The notes: a model not told the origin generated them from the sequence alone. A stretch of DNA of 64,000 nucleotides from Streptomyces bohaiensis (GCF_012033785.1 NZ_JAAVJC010000001.1:23291-87290), one strand, 5' to 3'. Counted from the stretch's first letter, positions 7,705-17,203 are shown. Program-made: numbers and translations.

Positions 7705-9096
7705 TCAGGCCGTCACCACCGTGACCTCGCCGATACCCAGCTCCTTCATCGGTCCGGCGATCTGGTCGGCGTCACCGACCAGGACCGTGACCAGACGGTC
7801 CGCGGGGAACGCGTTCACCGCGGCGGCTGTAGCCTCCACGGTCCCGGTCTCCGCGAGCCGCGCGTACAGCTGCGCCTGGAAGTCGTCCGGCAGCTGCTGG
7901 TCGACCTGGTCGGCGACGGTGGACGCCACCGCCGCCGCGGTCTCGAACCGCAGCGGCGCCACACCGACCAGGTTGCGGACCGCGACATCCCTCTCGTCGT
8001 CGGTCAGCCCCGACTCCGCAAGGGTACGCAGTACCTGCCAGAGATCGGCCATCGCCGGGCCGGTGACGTCCGTGGCGACGGAGCCGCTGATGGCGAGCAT
8101 CGCCGCACCGTCACCGGCCGCCGAGGACCGCAGCACCTGGGCGAACGCCCGCATGCCGTAGGTGTAGCCCTTCTCCTCGCGCAGCACCCGGTCGATCCGG
8201 GAGGTGAGCGTACCGCCGAGGCAGTACACCCCGAGCGTCTGGGCCGGCCACACCGAGTCGTGGCGGTCGGGACCGACCCGGCCGATCAGCACCTGCGTCT
8301 GCACCGAGCCCGGGCGGTCGACGATCACCACCCGGCCGGTGTCGTCCGCGACCACCGGCGGCAGCGGGGCGGCGGCCGCCGCCTCGCCCGTCCATCGGCC
8401 CAGGGTGTCGGCCAGCAGGGCCTCGAGGTCGACGCCGGTGAGGTCCCCGACCACCACGACGGAGCCACCGGTCGGGTGGATCCAGGCGTCGTAGTAGGCG
8501 CGGACGGCGGCGGGGTCGATCCGGGCGACGGACTCCGCCGAGCCCTGGCGGGGGCGGGAGAGCCGGGAGTTCGCCGGGAACAGCTCCGCGGAGAGGGCCA
8601 TCGCGGCCCGGCGGCCCGGACTGGCCAGTTCGTGCGGAATCTCGTCGAGCCGGTTCCGGACCAGCCGTTCCACCTCCGCGTCGGCGAGGGCGGGCGACGC
8701 CAGGGACTCGGCGAGGAGTTCGAGGCCGCGCTCCAACCGCGAGGCGGGCACCTCCAGCGAGACCCGGATCGAGTCATGGTCGGCGTGCGCGTCCAGGTTG
8801 GCACCGCAGCGCTCCAGCTCGGCGGCGAACTCCTCGGCGGGGTGGTTCTCCGTCCCCTCGCCCAGCGCACGGGCCATCAGGGCGGCGATGCCCTCCAGGT
8901 GCTCGGGCTCCGCCGTCAGCGGCACCGGCAGGCACACCTCGACCGCGATGACCTGCTGCCCCGGCCGGTCGATCCGCAGCAGCCGCAGGCCGTTGGGCAG
9001 TTCGGAGCGCTCCGGCGCGGGGAAGGCCCACGGCACGGGCTCCCCGCCGACCGGGCGGGGGTGGAGGTCCATGGCGGGGGTGAGGGCGTCGGTCAC
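7705..9096 (-). CDS. M16 peptidase family protein lacking the zinc motif (partner subunit)
   Basis: The 463-residue product has the two-lobed pitrilysin/mitochondrial-processing-peptidase fold. At the position where active members carry HxxEH it reads ALMAR (residues 72-76), so it cannot bind the catalytic zinc. It does keep the substrate-side pair in 'LREEKGYTYGMRAF' (about residues 302-315), which the neighbouring M16 protein lacks. In bacterial two-subunit M16B enzymes these roles are split between the two chains. The GTG start at 9096 overlaps the upstream gene's stop (GTGA), which supports equal production of the two chains. Confidence 0.88.
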   Translation of the reverse strand: MTDALTPAMDLHPRPVGGEPVPWAFPAPERSELPNGLRLLRIDRPGQQVIAVEVCLPVPLTAEPEHLEGIAALMARALGEGTENHPAEEFAAELERCGANLDAHADHDSIRVSLEVPASRLERGLELLAESLASPALADAEVERLVRNRLDEIPHELASPGRRAAMALSAELFPANSRLSRPRQGSAESVARIDPAAVRAYYDAWIHPTGGSVVVVGDLTGVDLEALLADTLGRWTGEAAAAAPLPPVVADDTGRVVIVDRPGSVQTQVLIGRVGPDRHDSVWPAQTLGVYCLGGTLTSRIDRVLREEKGYTYGMRAFAQVLRSSAAGDGAAMLAISGSVATDVTGPAMADLWQVLRTLAESGLTDDERDVAVRNLVGVAPLRFETAAAVASTVADQVDQQLPDDFQAQLYARLAETGTVEATAAAVNAFPADRLVTVLVGDADQIAGPMKELGIGEVTVVTA

Positions 9097-10457
9097 AGCT
9101 GCTCCTTCGCGTCGTCGCCGGCCTCGGCACCGTCCGCGCCGCCGGTGGGCTCGTACACCAGCGCGGCACGGTTGTCGGACCGCAGCCGGGCCGCGGCGAT
9201 CTGCCGCACCTCCTCGGCCGTGACCTCCAACAGCCGGTCCACGGCGGTCAGGGCCAGCTTCGGGTCCCCGAAGAGAACGGCGTACCGGCAGAACTCGTCG
9301 GCGCGGCCGGCGGTGGTGGAGAGCCGGTCCAGCCACTCGCGCTCCAACTGCGCCTGGGCACGCTCCATCTCGCGCTCGGTCGGCCCTTCCTCGGCGAACC
9401 GGGCCAGCTCCTCGGCGACGGCCGCCTCGATCGCGGGGATCTCGGCGTCGCCGGAGGCCTTGACGTCCAGGAACGCGAAGGACGGGGCGCCCGCCAGCCG
9501 CATCATGCCGAAGCCCGCGGTGACCGCGGTGCCGTCGCGGCGGACCAGGCGGTTGTAGAGGCGGGAGGACTCCCCGCCGCCGAGGACGGTGAGCGCCACA
9601 TCGGCGGCGTCGGCTTCCCGGGTGCCGTCGTGCGGCAGCCGGTAGGCGGCGACCAGCGCGCGGGAGGGGACGTCCTCCTCGACGACCTCGCGGAGGTCCG
9701 CGCCGATGACGTCGGGCAGGGCCCCGTCGCGGGGCGGCTGCTTGCCGTCGTGGGCGGGGATCGAACCGAAGTACTTCTCGATCCAGGCCAGCGTCCGCTC
9801 GGTGTCGATGTCGCCGACGACCGAGAGGACGGCGTTGCCCGGAGCGTAGTAGGTGCGGAAGAACGCGCGGGCGTCCTCCAGCGAGGCCGCGTCCAGGTCG
9901 GCCATGGAGCCGATCGGCGTGTGGTGGTACGGGTGGCCGTCGGGGTAGACCATGGCGGTCAGCCGCTCGAAGGCGGTGCCGTAGGGCACGTTGTCGTACC
10001 GCTGGCGCCGCTCGTTCTTGACGACGTCGCGCTGGTTCTCCATGGACTCGTCGTCCAGCGCCGTCAGCAGCGTCCCCATGCGGTCCGCCTCCAGCCAGAG
10101 CGCGAGCTCCAGCTCGTGGGCGGGCATGGTCTCGAAGTAGTTGGTGCGCTCGAAGCTCGTGGTGCCGTTCAGGGAACCGCCCGCGGACTGCACCAGTTCG
10201 AAGTGCCCGTTGCCGGGGACCTGCGCCGACCCCTGGAACATCAGGTGCTCGAAGAGGTGCGCGAGGCCGGTGCGGCCGGGGACCTCGTGGCGGGAGCCGA
10301 CGTCGTACCAGAGGCAGACCGCGGCGACCGGGGTCTGGTGGTCCTCGGAGAGGACCACCCGGAGACCGTTGGCGAGCCGGTGCTCGGTCACCGTCGGCGG
10401 CGTGGCGGTGTTCTCCCGCCCGGCCGCGGCGGGTTGGTCGGTGGCCGTGTGGCCCAT
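9093..10457 (-). CDS. M16 zinc metallopeptidase, catalytic subunit
   Basis: The 454-residue product carries the inverted zinc motif HLFEH at residues 67-71, followed by the distal acidic ligand region 'ENQRDVVKNERRQ' (Glu149). M16B peptidases cleave peptides or presequence-like substrates inside a closed chamber. No secretion signal is visible, so it probably acts in the cytoplasm. Its C-terminal half reads 'SSRLYNRLVRRDGTAVTAG', without the Tyr of the usual R/Y pair, which fits division of labour with the downstream gene. The ATG at 10457 starts a two-gene operon divergent from parC. Confidence 0.9.
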   Translation of the reverse strand: MGHTATDQPAAAGRENTATPPTVTEHRLANGLRVVLSEDHQTPVAAVCLWYDVGSRHEVPGRTGLAHLFEHLMFQGSAQVPGNGHFELVQSAGGSLNGTTSFERTNYFETMPAHELELALWLEADRMGTLLTALDDESMENQRDVVKNERRQRYDNVPYGTAFERLTAMVYPDGHPYHHTPIGSMADLDAASLEDARAFFRTYYAPGNAVLSVVGDIDTERTLAWIEKYFGSIPAHDGKQPPRDGALPDVIGADLREVVEEDVPSRALVAAYRLPHDGTREADAADVALTVLGGGESSRLYNRLVRRDGTAVTAGFGMMRLAGAPSFAFLDVKASGDAEIPAIEAAVAEELARFAEEGPTEREMERAQAQLEREWLDRLSTTAGRADEFCRYAVLFGDPKLALTAVDRLLEVTAEEVRQIAAARLRSDNRAALVYEPTGGADGAEAGDDAKEQL

Positions 10458-10694
10458 AGGTGTGGGGTCCCTTCGTTCGGTCGATCCTCCTGGCTCGCAG
10501 TCACTGTATGCGTGCCGACGGCCGATGTGGGCCACGTCGCGGTACCCGCCGACCCGCCGTGGGAAACCCGCGCAACCGGGTCCCGGCGCCCCGCTGTCCG
10601 CGCGGCGGTCCACAATGGTCCGCAGCACCGCGCCGGTCGACGGGCCGGAGTCGGTGCGCCCGCCCACCCATGCCCCCGAAGGAGCCGCGCCGCG

Positions 10695-13136
10695 ATGGCC
10701 CGCCGCAGCACGAAGACCCCGCCCGCAGACGACTTCGACGAGCGCATCCTCGACATCGACGTCGTCGACGAGATGCAGGGCTCCTTCCTGGAGTACGCCT
10801 ACTCGGTGATCTACTCGCGCGCGCTGCCCGACGCCCGCGACGGTCTGAAGCCGGTGCACCGACGCATCCTGTACCAGATGCACGACATGGGGTTGCGCCC
10901 GGAGCGCGCGCACGTGAAGTGCGCGCGGGTGGTCGGCGAGGTGATGGGCAAGCTCCACCCGCACGGCGACGGCGCCATCTACGACGCCCTGGTGCGCATG
11001 GCCCAGCCGTTCTCGATGCGGGTGCCGCTGGTCGACGGCCACGGCAACTTCGGCTCGCTCGGCAACGACGACCCGCCGGCGGCGATGCGGTACACCGAGT
11101 GCCGGTCGACCCCGGTGGCCGGGTTGATGGTGGCCTCCATCGACGAGGACACGGTCGACTTCGCGCCCAACTACGACGGCAGCGAGCAGGAGCCGGTCAC
11201 CCTGCCGGCGGCCTACCCGAACCTGCTGGTCAACGGCGCCTCCGGGATCGCCGTCGGCATGGCCACGAACATGCCGCCGCACAACCTCACCGAGGTGATC
11301 GCGGCCGCCAAGCACCTCATCAAGCACCCGGGCGCCGACCTGGCGACCCTGATGCGCTTCGTGCCGGGCCCCGACCTCCCCACCGGCGGGCAGATCGTCG
11401 GCCTCGACGGCATCCGCGACGCCTACACCAAGGGCCGCGGCACCTTCCGGATCCGTGCCACCGTGGCGGTGGAACAGGTGACCCCGCGCCGCAAGGGCCT
11501 GGTGGTCACCGAGCTGCCGTTCGCCGTGGGCCCGGAGAAGGTCGTCTCCAAGATCAAGGACCTGGTCAACGCCAAGAAGCTCCAGGGCATCGCCGACGTC
11601 AAGGACCTCACCGACCGCTCGCACGGCCTGCGGCTGGTCATCGAGGTGAAGAACGGGTTCCACCCCGAGGCGATCCTGGCGCAGCTGTACAAGCTGACGC
11701 CGATGGAGGAGTCGTTCGGCGTCAACAACGTGGCCCTCGTCGACGGGCAGCCGCTCACCCTCGGGCTGAAGGAACTGCTGCAGGTCTACCTCGACCACCG
11801 GTTCGAGGTGGTACGGCGACGGAGCGAGTTCCGCCGCACCCGCCGCCGGAACCGGCTCCACCTCGTCGAGGGGCTCCTCGTCGCGCTGGTGGACATCGAC
11901 GAGGTGATCCGGATCATCCGCGCCAGCGACAACGCGGCCGCGGCGAAGGACGGACTGATCGAACGGTTCGGCCTCTCGGAGATCCAGACCCAGTACATCC
12001 TGGACACGCCGCTGCGGCGGCTGACCCGGTTCGACCGCATCGAGCTGGAGAACGAACGGGACCAGCTCACCGCGGAAATCGCCGAACTGACGGGGATCCT
12101 GGAGTCCGACGCCGAACTGCGCAAGCTCGTCTCCTCCGAACTCACCGAGATCTCCCGCAAGTACGGCACCCCCCGGCGCAGCGTCCTGGCCGACGCCGAC
12201 GGCGCGGTGGTCGCCGACGTGCCGCTGGAGGTGCCGGACGACCCCTGCCGCGTGCTGCTCTCCTCGACGGGCCTGGTCGCGCGGACCGTCGACCCCGCCG
12301 TCGTCCTCCGGGACGGCGGGCGCCGCGTCAAGCACGACGTGGTCGCCTCGGCCGTCCTCGCCACGGTCCGCGGCGAGGTGGGCGCCGTCACCTCCACCGG
12401 GCGGCTGCTGCGGCTGTCGGTCGTCGACCTGCCGCTGCTGCCCGCGGAGGGCTTCAGCGACCTCTCGGCCGGTGCGCCCCTGGCGGAGTTCCTGTCGCTG
12501 GCGGACGGGGAGCGCATCGTCTGCCTGACCACCCTCTCGGAGTCCTCTCCCGGCCTCGCGCTCGGGACCGAGCAGGGCGTCGTCAAGCGGGTCGTGCCCG
12601 ACTACCCGCTCACCAAGGACGAGTTGGAGGTCATCACCCTCAAGGAGGGCGACCGCATCGTCGGCGGCGCGGAGTTGCGGACCGGCGAGGAGGACCTCGT
12701 CTTCATCACGGAGGAGGCGCAGTTGCTGCGCTTCCAGGCCGGGCAGGTCCGCCCGCAGGGGCGGCCCGCCGCCGGCATGGCGGGCATCAAGCTCGCCGAC
12801 GACGTGAAGGTGCTCTCGTTCACCGCCGTGGACCCGGGGTCCGAGGCGGTGGTGGTGACGGTCGCGAACAGCGACGGGACCCTCGACGAGGGGGGCGGCG
12901 CGAAGATGACGCCCTTCGACCAGTTCCCCCGCAAGGGTCGGGCGACCGGCGGGGTGCGCTGCCAGCGATTCCTCAAGGGCGAGAGCCGACTGGAGTTCGC
13001 CTGGGCGGGTTCACTGCCGGCGCGGGCGGCCGGCCCCGGCGGGGTGGCGGCGGCGCTGCCCGCCGAGGACCCGCGGCGCGACGGCTCGGGCACACCGCTG
13101 TCGAAGCCGATCGAGGTCATCGGCGGCACTTCCTAG
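10695..13136 (+). CDS. parC: DNA topoisomerase IV subunit A
   Basis: This is the breakage-reunion subunit that decatenates and relaxes DNA together with the ATPase subunit encoded at 18341-20464. The 813-residue product has the winged-helix catalytic core with active-site Tyr133 in '[10 protein letters not shown]', the tower and coiled-coil ('[32 protein letters not shown]'), and a C-terminal beta-propeller. The quinolone-resistance region reads '[15 protein letters not shown]' (88-102), with Gly93 where many homologues have Ser. It lacks the canonical GyrA-box and is shorter than GyrA, which supports ParC rather than GyrA. The ATG at 10695 follows GAAGGAG. A GC-rich hairpin follows the stop. 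Confidence 0.93.
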   Translation: MARRSTKTPPADDFDERILDIDVVDEMQGSFLEYAYSVIYSRALPDARDGLKPVHRRILYQMHDMGLRPERAHVKCARVVGEVMGKLHPHGDGAIYDALVRMAQPFSMRVPLVDGHGNFGSLGNDDPPAAMRYTECRSTPVAGLMVASIDEDTVDFAPNYDGSEQEPVTLPAAYPNLLVNGASGIAVGMATNMPPHNLTEVIAAAKHLIKHPGADLATLMRFVPGPDLPTGGQIVGLDGIRDAYTKGRGTFRIRATVAVEQVTPRRKGLVVTELPFAVGPEKVVSKIKDLVNAKKLQGIADVKDLTDRSHGLRLVIEVKNGFHPEAILAQLYKLTPMEESFGVNNVALVDGQPLTLGLKELLQVYLDHRFEVVRRRSEFRRTRRRNRLHLVEGLLVALVDIDEVIRIIRASDNAAAAKDGLIERFGLSEIQTQYILDTPLRRLTRFDRIELENERDQLTAEIAELTGILESDAELRKLVSSELTEISRKYGTPRRSVLADADGAVVADVPLEVPDDPCRVLLSSTGLVARTVDPAVVLRDGGRRVKHDVVASAVLATVRGEVGAVTSTGRLLRLSVVDLPLLPAEGFSDLSAGAPLAEFLSLADGERIVCLTTLSESSPGLALGTEQGVVKRVVPDYPLTKDELEVITLKEGDRIVGGAELRTGEEDLVFITEEAQLLRFQAGQVRPQGRPAAGMAGIKLADDVKVLSFTAVDPGSEAVVVTVANSDGTLDEGGGAKMTPFDQFPRKGRATGGVRCQRFLKGESRLEFAWAGSLPARAAGPGGVAAALPAEDPRRDGSGTPLSKPIEVIGGTS

Positions 13137-13144
13137 CAGTCTGC

Positions 13145-13186
13145 CGGCCGGGGGGGGGCGGGCTGTGAGGTCCGCTCCCCCGGCCG
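13145..13186. terminator. Hairpin between parC and the CobW gene
   Basis: CGGCCGGGGG (13145-13154) pairs with CCCCCGGCCG (13177-13186) in the 62-base gap between convergent genes. The arm includes a nine-G tract at 13150-13158. Confidence 0.5.
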
Positions 13187-13198
13187 AGGCGTGCCGGG

Positions 13199-14497
13199 CT
13201 ACGCCGGTGAGCTCCCGACCGGGTGGCCCGCGTGGGCGGGCGGGTCCTCGATCTCCGGCAGGTCCGAGTAGGCGGGCGGATCCTCGATCTCCGGCAGATC
13301 GGCGAGCTCCGGCAGATCGGCGAGCTCCGGGCCGGTCGGCGCGGATGCCGGAGCTCCGACGTCCGCCGGCTGCCCGTCGTCTCCCGGTCCGGTCGCCGGG
13401 TCGTCGGTGAACCGGAGCACCCCGTAGAGCGCCGCAGGGCCGGTCTCGTCCGGGTCGGGGCCGACGCAGGCGGCCAGTTCGGCCCGCAGCGCCACTGCGT
13501 CGAGGCCGCTCCCGATCATCACCAGTCGGGTGCCGACTGCCTCGTCCCTCCGCCACGGCAGCGGCTGGAAGCGCAGGAAGCCGCCGACGGAGTGGACGTC
13601 CCAGCGCCGGTCCTCGCCGCCCGCGCCCAGGTGCACCGCCCCCTTGAGGCGGTAGAGCCCCGCCGGTCGGCGGTCCAGGAACGCCATCAGCCGGCGTGGG
13701 CTCAACGGCGCGTCGGCCGTGAACTCCACGCTCTGGTAGGAGGCGTGGGGATGCGCCGTACGGTCGGCCGGTGCGAGGAGGTCCTCGAAGGAGAGTTGGC
13801 CGTCGTGGTGGCTGCGGGCCCGGCTCGCGTCGCGGTCGAAGAACAGGCCGGGGTCGACGCGTGCGTGCTGCGTCTCGACGACAGGGGCCGTCCCGGCCAA
13901 CCCGCCCACCAGCCGCCGCAGTTTCTCCCGTTCCCCGGGCGGCGTGCGGTCGGTCTTGTTGAGCACCACCAGGTCCGCCACCGCCAGGTGCCGGTCCAGT
14001 TCCGGGTGACGACGGCGGGTGTCGGCGAACTCGGCGCCGTCGACGACCTCGACCAGGCCGCCGTAGACGATGCGCCGGTCCGCGCTGGCGAGGATGGTGC
14101 GGATGAGCGTCTGCGGCTCGGCGAGCCCGCTCGCCTCCACGACCACGAGGTCGATGCGGGCGGCGGGGTCGGCGAGCCGCGCGAGCGCGGTGTCCAGCTC
14201 CGCCGGGTCGACCGCGCAGCACAGGCAGCCGTTGCCGAAGGAGACCATCGCGTCGACCTGGCCGGCCACCGCCATCGCGTCGACCTCGATGGCACCGAAG
14301 TCGTTGACCACGGCGCCGATACGAACGCCCTCGCGGTTGTGCAGCAGGTGGTTGAGGAGCGTCGTCTTGCCGGCTCCGAGGAAGCCGGCGAGCACCAGGA
14401 CCGGGATCCGCCCGCCGGCGGTGGCACCGGCCGGGCCGGCGGCCGCGGTCTCGTCCCGGTCGTCCTCGGCGCGGTGATGGGGGCCGTGCTGCGGCAC
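13199..14497 (-). CDS. CobW/COG0523 family GTP-binding metallochaperone
   Basis: COG0523 G3E GTPases deliver metals, most often zinc or cobalt, to client proteins. The 432-residue product has the P-loop GAGKTT at residues 41-46, the metal-binding CLCC at 91-94, the guanine motif NKTD near 180, and the CobW C-terminal domain ('YQSVEFTADAPLSPRRLMAFL'). The GTG start at 14497 is chosen because AGGAAGGA precedes it and the frame extends no further with homology. The last 45 residues are acidic repeats ('PEIEDPPA' twice and 'ELADLP' twice), encoded by repeated DNA. Which metal it handles is not evident. No Zur box was recognised upstream. Confidence 0.87.
   Translation of the reverse strand: MPQHGPHHRAEDDRDETAAAGPAGATAGGRIPVLVLAGFLGAGKTTLLNHLLHNREGVRIGAVVNDFGAIEVDAMAVAGQVDAMVSFGNGCLCCAVDPAELDTALARLADPAARIDLVVVEASGLAEPQTLIRTILASADRRIVYGGLVEVVDGAEFADTRRRHPELDRHLAVADLVVLNKTDRTPPGEREKLRRLVGGLAGTAPVVETQHARVDPGLFFDRDASRARSHHDGQLSFEDLLAPADRTAHPHASYQSVEFTADAPLSPRRLMAFLDRRPAGLYRLKGAVHLGAGGEDRRWDVHSVGGFLRFQPLPWRRDEAVGTRLVMIGSGLDAVALRAELAACVGPDPDETGPAALYGVLRFTDDPATGPGDDGQPADVGAPASAPTGPELADLPELADLPEIEDPPAYSDLPEIEDPPAHAGHPVGSSPA
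13235..13338. repeat. Tandem repeats encoding the acidic tail of the CobW protein
   Basis: Two 30-base copies, 13235-13264 and 13271-13300, differ at only two bases. They are followed by an 18-base unit at 13301-13318 and a partial copy from 13319. All stay in frame, giving the PEIEDPPA and ELADLP peptides. Confidence 0.75.
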
Positions 14498-14619
14498 GTG
14501 GCGTCCTTCCTCGACGGGCCGCGGCCCGGCCTCGGACGGCGGGCCGCGGCGGCGGGCGGGGTCCAGCTTAGGCAACCCGCCCGGTCCGCGTCGGCCACCC
14601 GCAGGCGACGGCCCAGGGC

Positions 14620-15762
14620 TCAGAGCGCGGGCACGGGACGGGGCGGGGTGGGCCCGGTGTAGCGCGCCGCCGGCCGGATGATCTTCCCGTCCTGCGCCTG
14701 CTCCAGCACGTTGGCGCTCCACCCGACCACCCGGGCGGTCGCGAAGGTGGGGGTGAACATCTCCCGCGGCAGGCCGCAGAGTTCCATCACGACCCCCGCG
14801 TAGTACTCGACGTTGGTGTGCAGGGCGCGTCCGGGCTTGAGCTCGGCGAGCACCGCCTCGACCCGCTGCTCCACGGCCACCGCGAGGTCCACGAGGTCGC
14901 CCCCGAACCCCTGCGCGATCTCCCGCAGCATCCGCGACCGGGGGTCCTCGGTGCGGTAGACGGGGTGGCCGAACCCCATGATGCGCGCCCCGGCGAGCAC
15001 CTGTTCGCGGACCCAGGAGTCGGCGCGGCCGGGGTCTGCGATGGCGTCCAGGGTGTCCAGGGCCCGGCTCGGCGCGCCGCCGTGCAGGGGGCCCGAGAGC
15101 GCCCCGACGGCGCCGGTCAGGCAGGCGGCGAGGTCGGCGCCGGTGGAGGCGATGACCCGCCCGGTGAACGTCGAGGCGTTGAAGCCGTGGTCGATGGTCG
15201 AGACGAGGTACTGCTCGACCGCTCGGGCGTGGCGCGGGTCCGGCTCCTGGCCGCTGAGCATGTACAGGTAGTTCGCCGCGTGGGAGAGGTCGGAGCGGGG
15301 GGCGACCGGTTCGAGGCCGTGCTGGAGCCGGTGGAGCGCGGTGAGCAGCGTGGGCACCACCGCGCACAGGCGCAGCGCGTCCTCGGCGCGCTCCTCGGGG
15401 GCGAGGTCGTAGACCGGGCGCAGCCCGAGGGCGGCGCCGGTGGCGGAGAGCGCGGTACGGAGCCCGGCGAGCGGCCCGCCGCCCGTCGCGGCCAGGGCCG
15501 GCAGCAGTCCCCGGACCGCCTCCGGGACCTCGCGCGCGGCCGCGGTGCGGCGGGCGAACGCGGCGGAGCGTGGGGCGTCGGGCAGGTCGCCGTGGACCAT
15601 CAGGTACCAGACGTCCTCGAAGCTCCGGGTCCGGGCGAGGTCGACCGCCGAGTACTGCCGGTAGTGGTAGAAGCCCTCGGCTCCCCGGACGTCGCCGATG
15701 GACGTCTCCGTGACGACGACTCCTGCCAGTCCTCGGGGGACGTCGGTGCGTGGGGTGGTCAT
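14620..15762 (-). CDS. Citrate synthase 2-type protein
   Basis: Citrate synthases condense acetyl-CoA and oxaloacetate at the entry to the TCA cycle. The 380-residue product has the family order: 'EGFYHYRQYSAVDLA'; His227 in 'GPLHGGAPSR'; His266 in 'GFGHPVYRTEDPRS'; and 'NVEYYAG', where the usual catalytic Asp is Glu319. The ATG at 15762 follows GGGAG. It is divergent from the HTH-citrate synthase gene, with an AT-rich operator cluster between them. The Asp-to-Glu change may be normal for this subfamily or may signal a different acyl substrate. It could also be a methylcitrate synthase-like enzyme. Confidence 0.86.
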   Translation of the reverse strand: MTTPRTDVPRGLAGVVVTETSIGDVRGAEGFYHYRQYSAVDLARTRSFEDVWYLMVHGDLPDAPRSAAFARRTAAAREVPEAVRGLLPALAATGGGPLAGLRTALSATGAALGLRPVYDLAPEERAEDALRLCAVVPTLLTALHRLQHGLEPVAPRSDLSHAANYLYMLSGQEPDPRHARAVEQYLVSTIDHGFNASTFTGRVIASTGADLAACLTGAVGALSGPLHGGAPSRALDTLDAIADPGRADSWVREQVLAGARIMGFGHPVYRTEDPRSRMLREIAQGFGGDLVDLAVAVEQRVEAVLAELKPGRALHTNVEYYAGVVMELCGLPREMFTPTFATARVVGWSANVLEQAQDGKIIRPAARYTGPTPPRPVPAL

Positions 15763-15900
15763 GGCTGCTCCCGGCGGTGGATGGGGGTGGTGGGTGGGTG
15801 TCATGCCGCGTCGGCCGGTGGAGCCGGCCGCAGGGCGGGGCCGGTCCGGCGGCGGCCTCGGGGGCCCGGCGTTCCGGCCTCGGCCTTCGTGATCCGACTG

Positions 15901-15946
15901 TCAACCATTGATCAATAGATGTCAATGTTGATTGAATCAACATTGA
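15901..15946. promoter_or_regulatory. Cluster of TTGA/TCAA half-sites, candidate operator of the divergent citrate synthase genes
   Basis: Eight TTGA or TCAA units occur in 46 bases. They include a perfect 10-base palindrome ATTGATCAAT (15907-15916) and a perfect inverted repeat TCAATGTTGA (15922-15931)/TCAACATTGA (15937-15946) around TTGAA. The right arm overlaps the GAGAGG ribosome site of the gene starting at 15959. The AT content contrasts sharply with the surroundings. Confidence 0.7.
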
Positions 15947-15958
15947 GAGGATGATGTC

Positions 15959-17203
15959 ATGACCGATGACCCGGAGACCGAGCGACTCACCACGCAGCAG
16001 GCCGCGGAGCGGCTGGGGGTGAAGCCCGAGACCGTCTACGCCTACGTCAGCCGGGGCCTGCTCCGGCGGCACCGTTCGGGCCACGGCCGCGGCAGCACCT
16101 TCGACGCGGCGGAGGTCGACGGCCTCTCCCGGCGGTCGGGCCGGCGGTCGGCGCCCGTCGGCCCGCAGCACGCGCCCCTCGTCACCGGCGTGACGCTGAT
16201 CGAGGACGACCGCTGCTACTACCGCGGCGTGGACAGCTCCGCCCTCGCCCTCCGCCACGGCTACGAGGAGGTCGCGCACTGGCTGTGGACCGGTGAGCTG
16301 GTCCCGGGCACCCGGTTCGACGCACCCGCCGGCCAGGTGGCCGCCGCCCGCGCGGCGGTCGAGGCACTTCCGGCGACCAGGACCGCGGAGGACCGCCTGC
16401 ACGCCGCCACGGTCGCCGCCTCCGCGGGTGACCCGCTGCGCTCCGACCTGACGCCCGCCACCGTCCACGCCACGGCACGCGCCCTCGTCGCCACCCTGGT
16501 GGAGGCGCACCCCCTCGTGGGTCCGCCGCCGCCGGACGGCGCACCGCTGGCCGGCCGGCTCTGGCCGCGGCTCACCGCCCGTCCGGCGTCCGACGCGGGC
16601 CTGCGTGCCCTGGACGCCGCGCTGGTGCTGCTGCTGGACCACGACATGGCCGTCTCCACGCTCGCCGCGCGCGTCGCGGCCACCGCCCGCGCGCACCCCT
16701 ACGCCGTCACGCTCGCCGGGCTGGGCGCCCTGGACGGCCCGCTCCACGGTGCGGCCGCGGCGCCCGCCCACCGGATGGTCCGCGAGGCGTTGGAACGCGA
16801 CGCCACCGGGGACGGCGCAGCGGCCGTGGTGGGCGCCCGGCTGCGCGAGGGCGCACGTGTCCCCGGCGTCGGCCACCTGCTCTACACGGGCGACGACCCC
16901 CGTGCCACCACGTTGTTCGCGCTGCTGGAGGACGTGCCGGGTGCCGGGCCGGCCGTGGGCGCCGCACGCCGGATCGTGGCCGCGGCCGGCCGTCACCGGC
17001 CGACCTTCGGCAACGTGGATTTGGCCCTGGCCGCGCTCTCCGTCGGCTGCGGTATGGAGTCGGAGGCGGGGCAGGTCGTCTTCGCGGTCGCCCGCACCAG
17101 CGGCTGGGTGGCGCACGCGCTGGAGGAGTACGCCGAGCCGGCCATGCGGCTGCGCCCGAGCGGCCGCTACCGGGGCCCCCGTCCGCCGCGCCCGGTGCCG
17201 TGA
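15959..17203 (+). CDS. Citrate synthase-like protein with N-terminal MerR/excisionase-type HTH
   Basis: The 414-residue protein fuses a helix-turn-helix (about residues 8-60, 'LTTQQAAERLGVKPETVYAYVSRG') to a full citrate synthase fold. The catalytic set is retained: His263 in 'GPLHGAA', His306 in 'GVGHLLY' and Asp354 in 'GNVDLAL'; the oxaloacetate-side Arg is present in 'YTGDDPRA'. The HTH suggests DNA binding. The closest DNA target is the TTGA/TCAA cluster that overlaps its own ribosome site and sits between it and the divergent citrate synthase gene. I infer a metabolite-responsive autorepressor that may keep enzymatic activity. Similar genes are annotated simply as citrate synthase in Streptomyces; I know of no functional study. 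The ATG at 15959 follows GAGAGG. Confidence 0.85.
   Translation: MTDDPETERLTTQQAAERLGVKPETVYAYVSRGLLRRHRSGHGRGSTFDAAEVDGLSRRSGRRSAPVGPQHAPLVTGVTLIEDDRCYYRGVDSSALALRHGYEEVAHWLWTGELVPGTRFDAPAGQVAAARAAVEALPATRTAEDRLHAATVAASAGDPLRSDLTPATVHATARALVATLVEAHPLVGPPPPDGAPLAGRLWPRLTARPASDAGLRALDAALVLLLDHDMAVSTLAARVAATARAHPYAVTLAGLGALDGPLHGAAAAPAHRMVREALERDATGDGAAAVVGARLREGARVPGVGHLLYTGDDPRATTLFALLEDVPGAGPAVGAARRIVAAAGRHRPTFGNVDLALAALSVGCGMESEAGQVVFAVARTSGWVAHALEEYAEPAMRLRPSGRYRGPRPPRPVP

Noticed and set aside
9093..12335. Long minus-strand frame covering parC in antisense and joining the M16 gene
   Set aside because: Only the part from 10457 downwards matches a protein; the rest is a shadow of parC.
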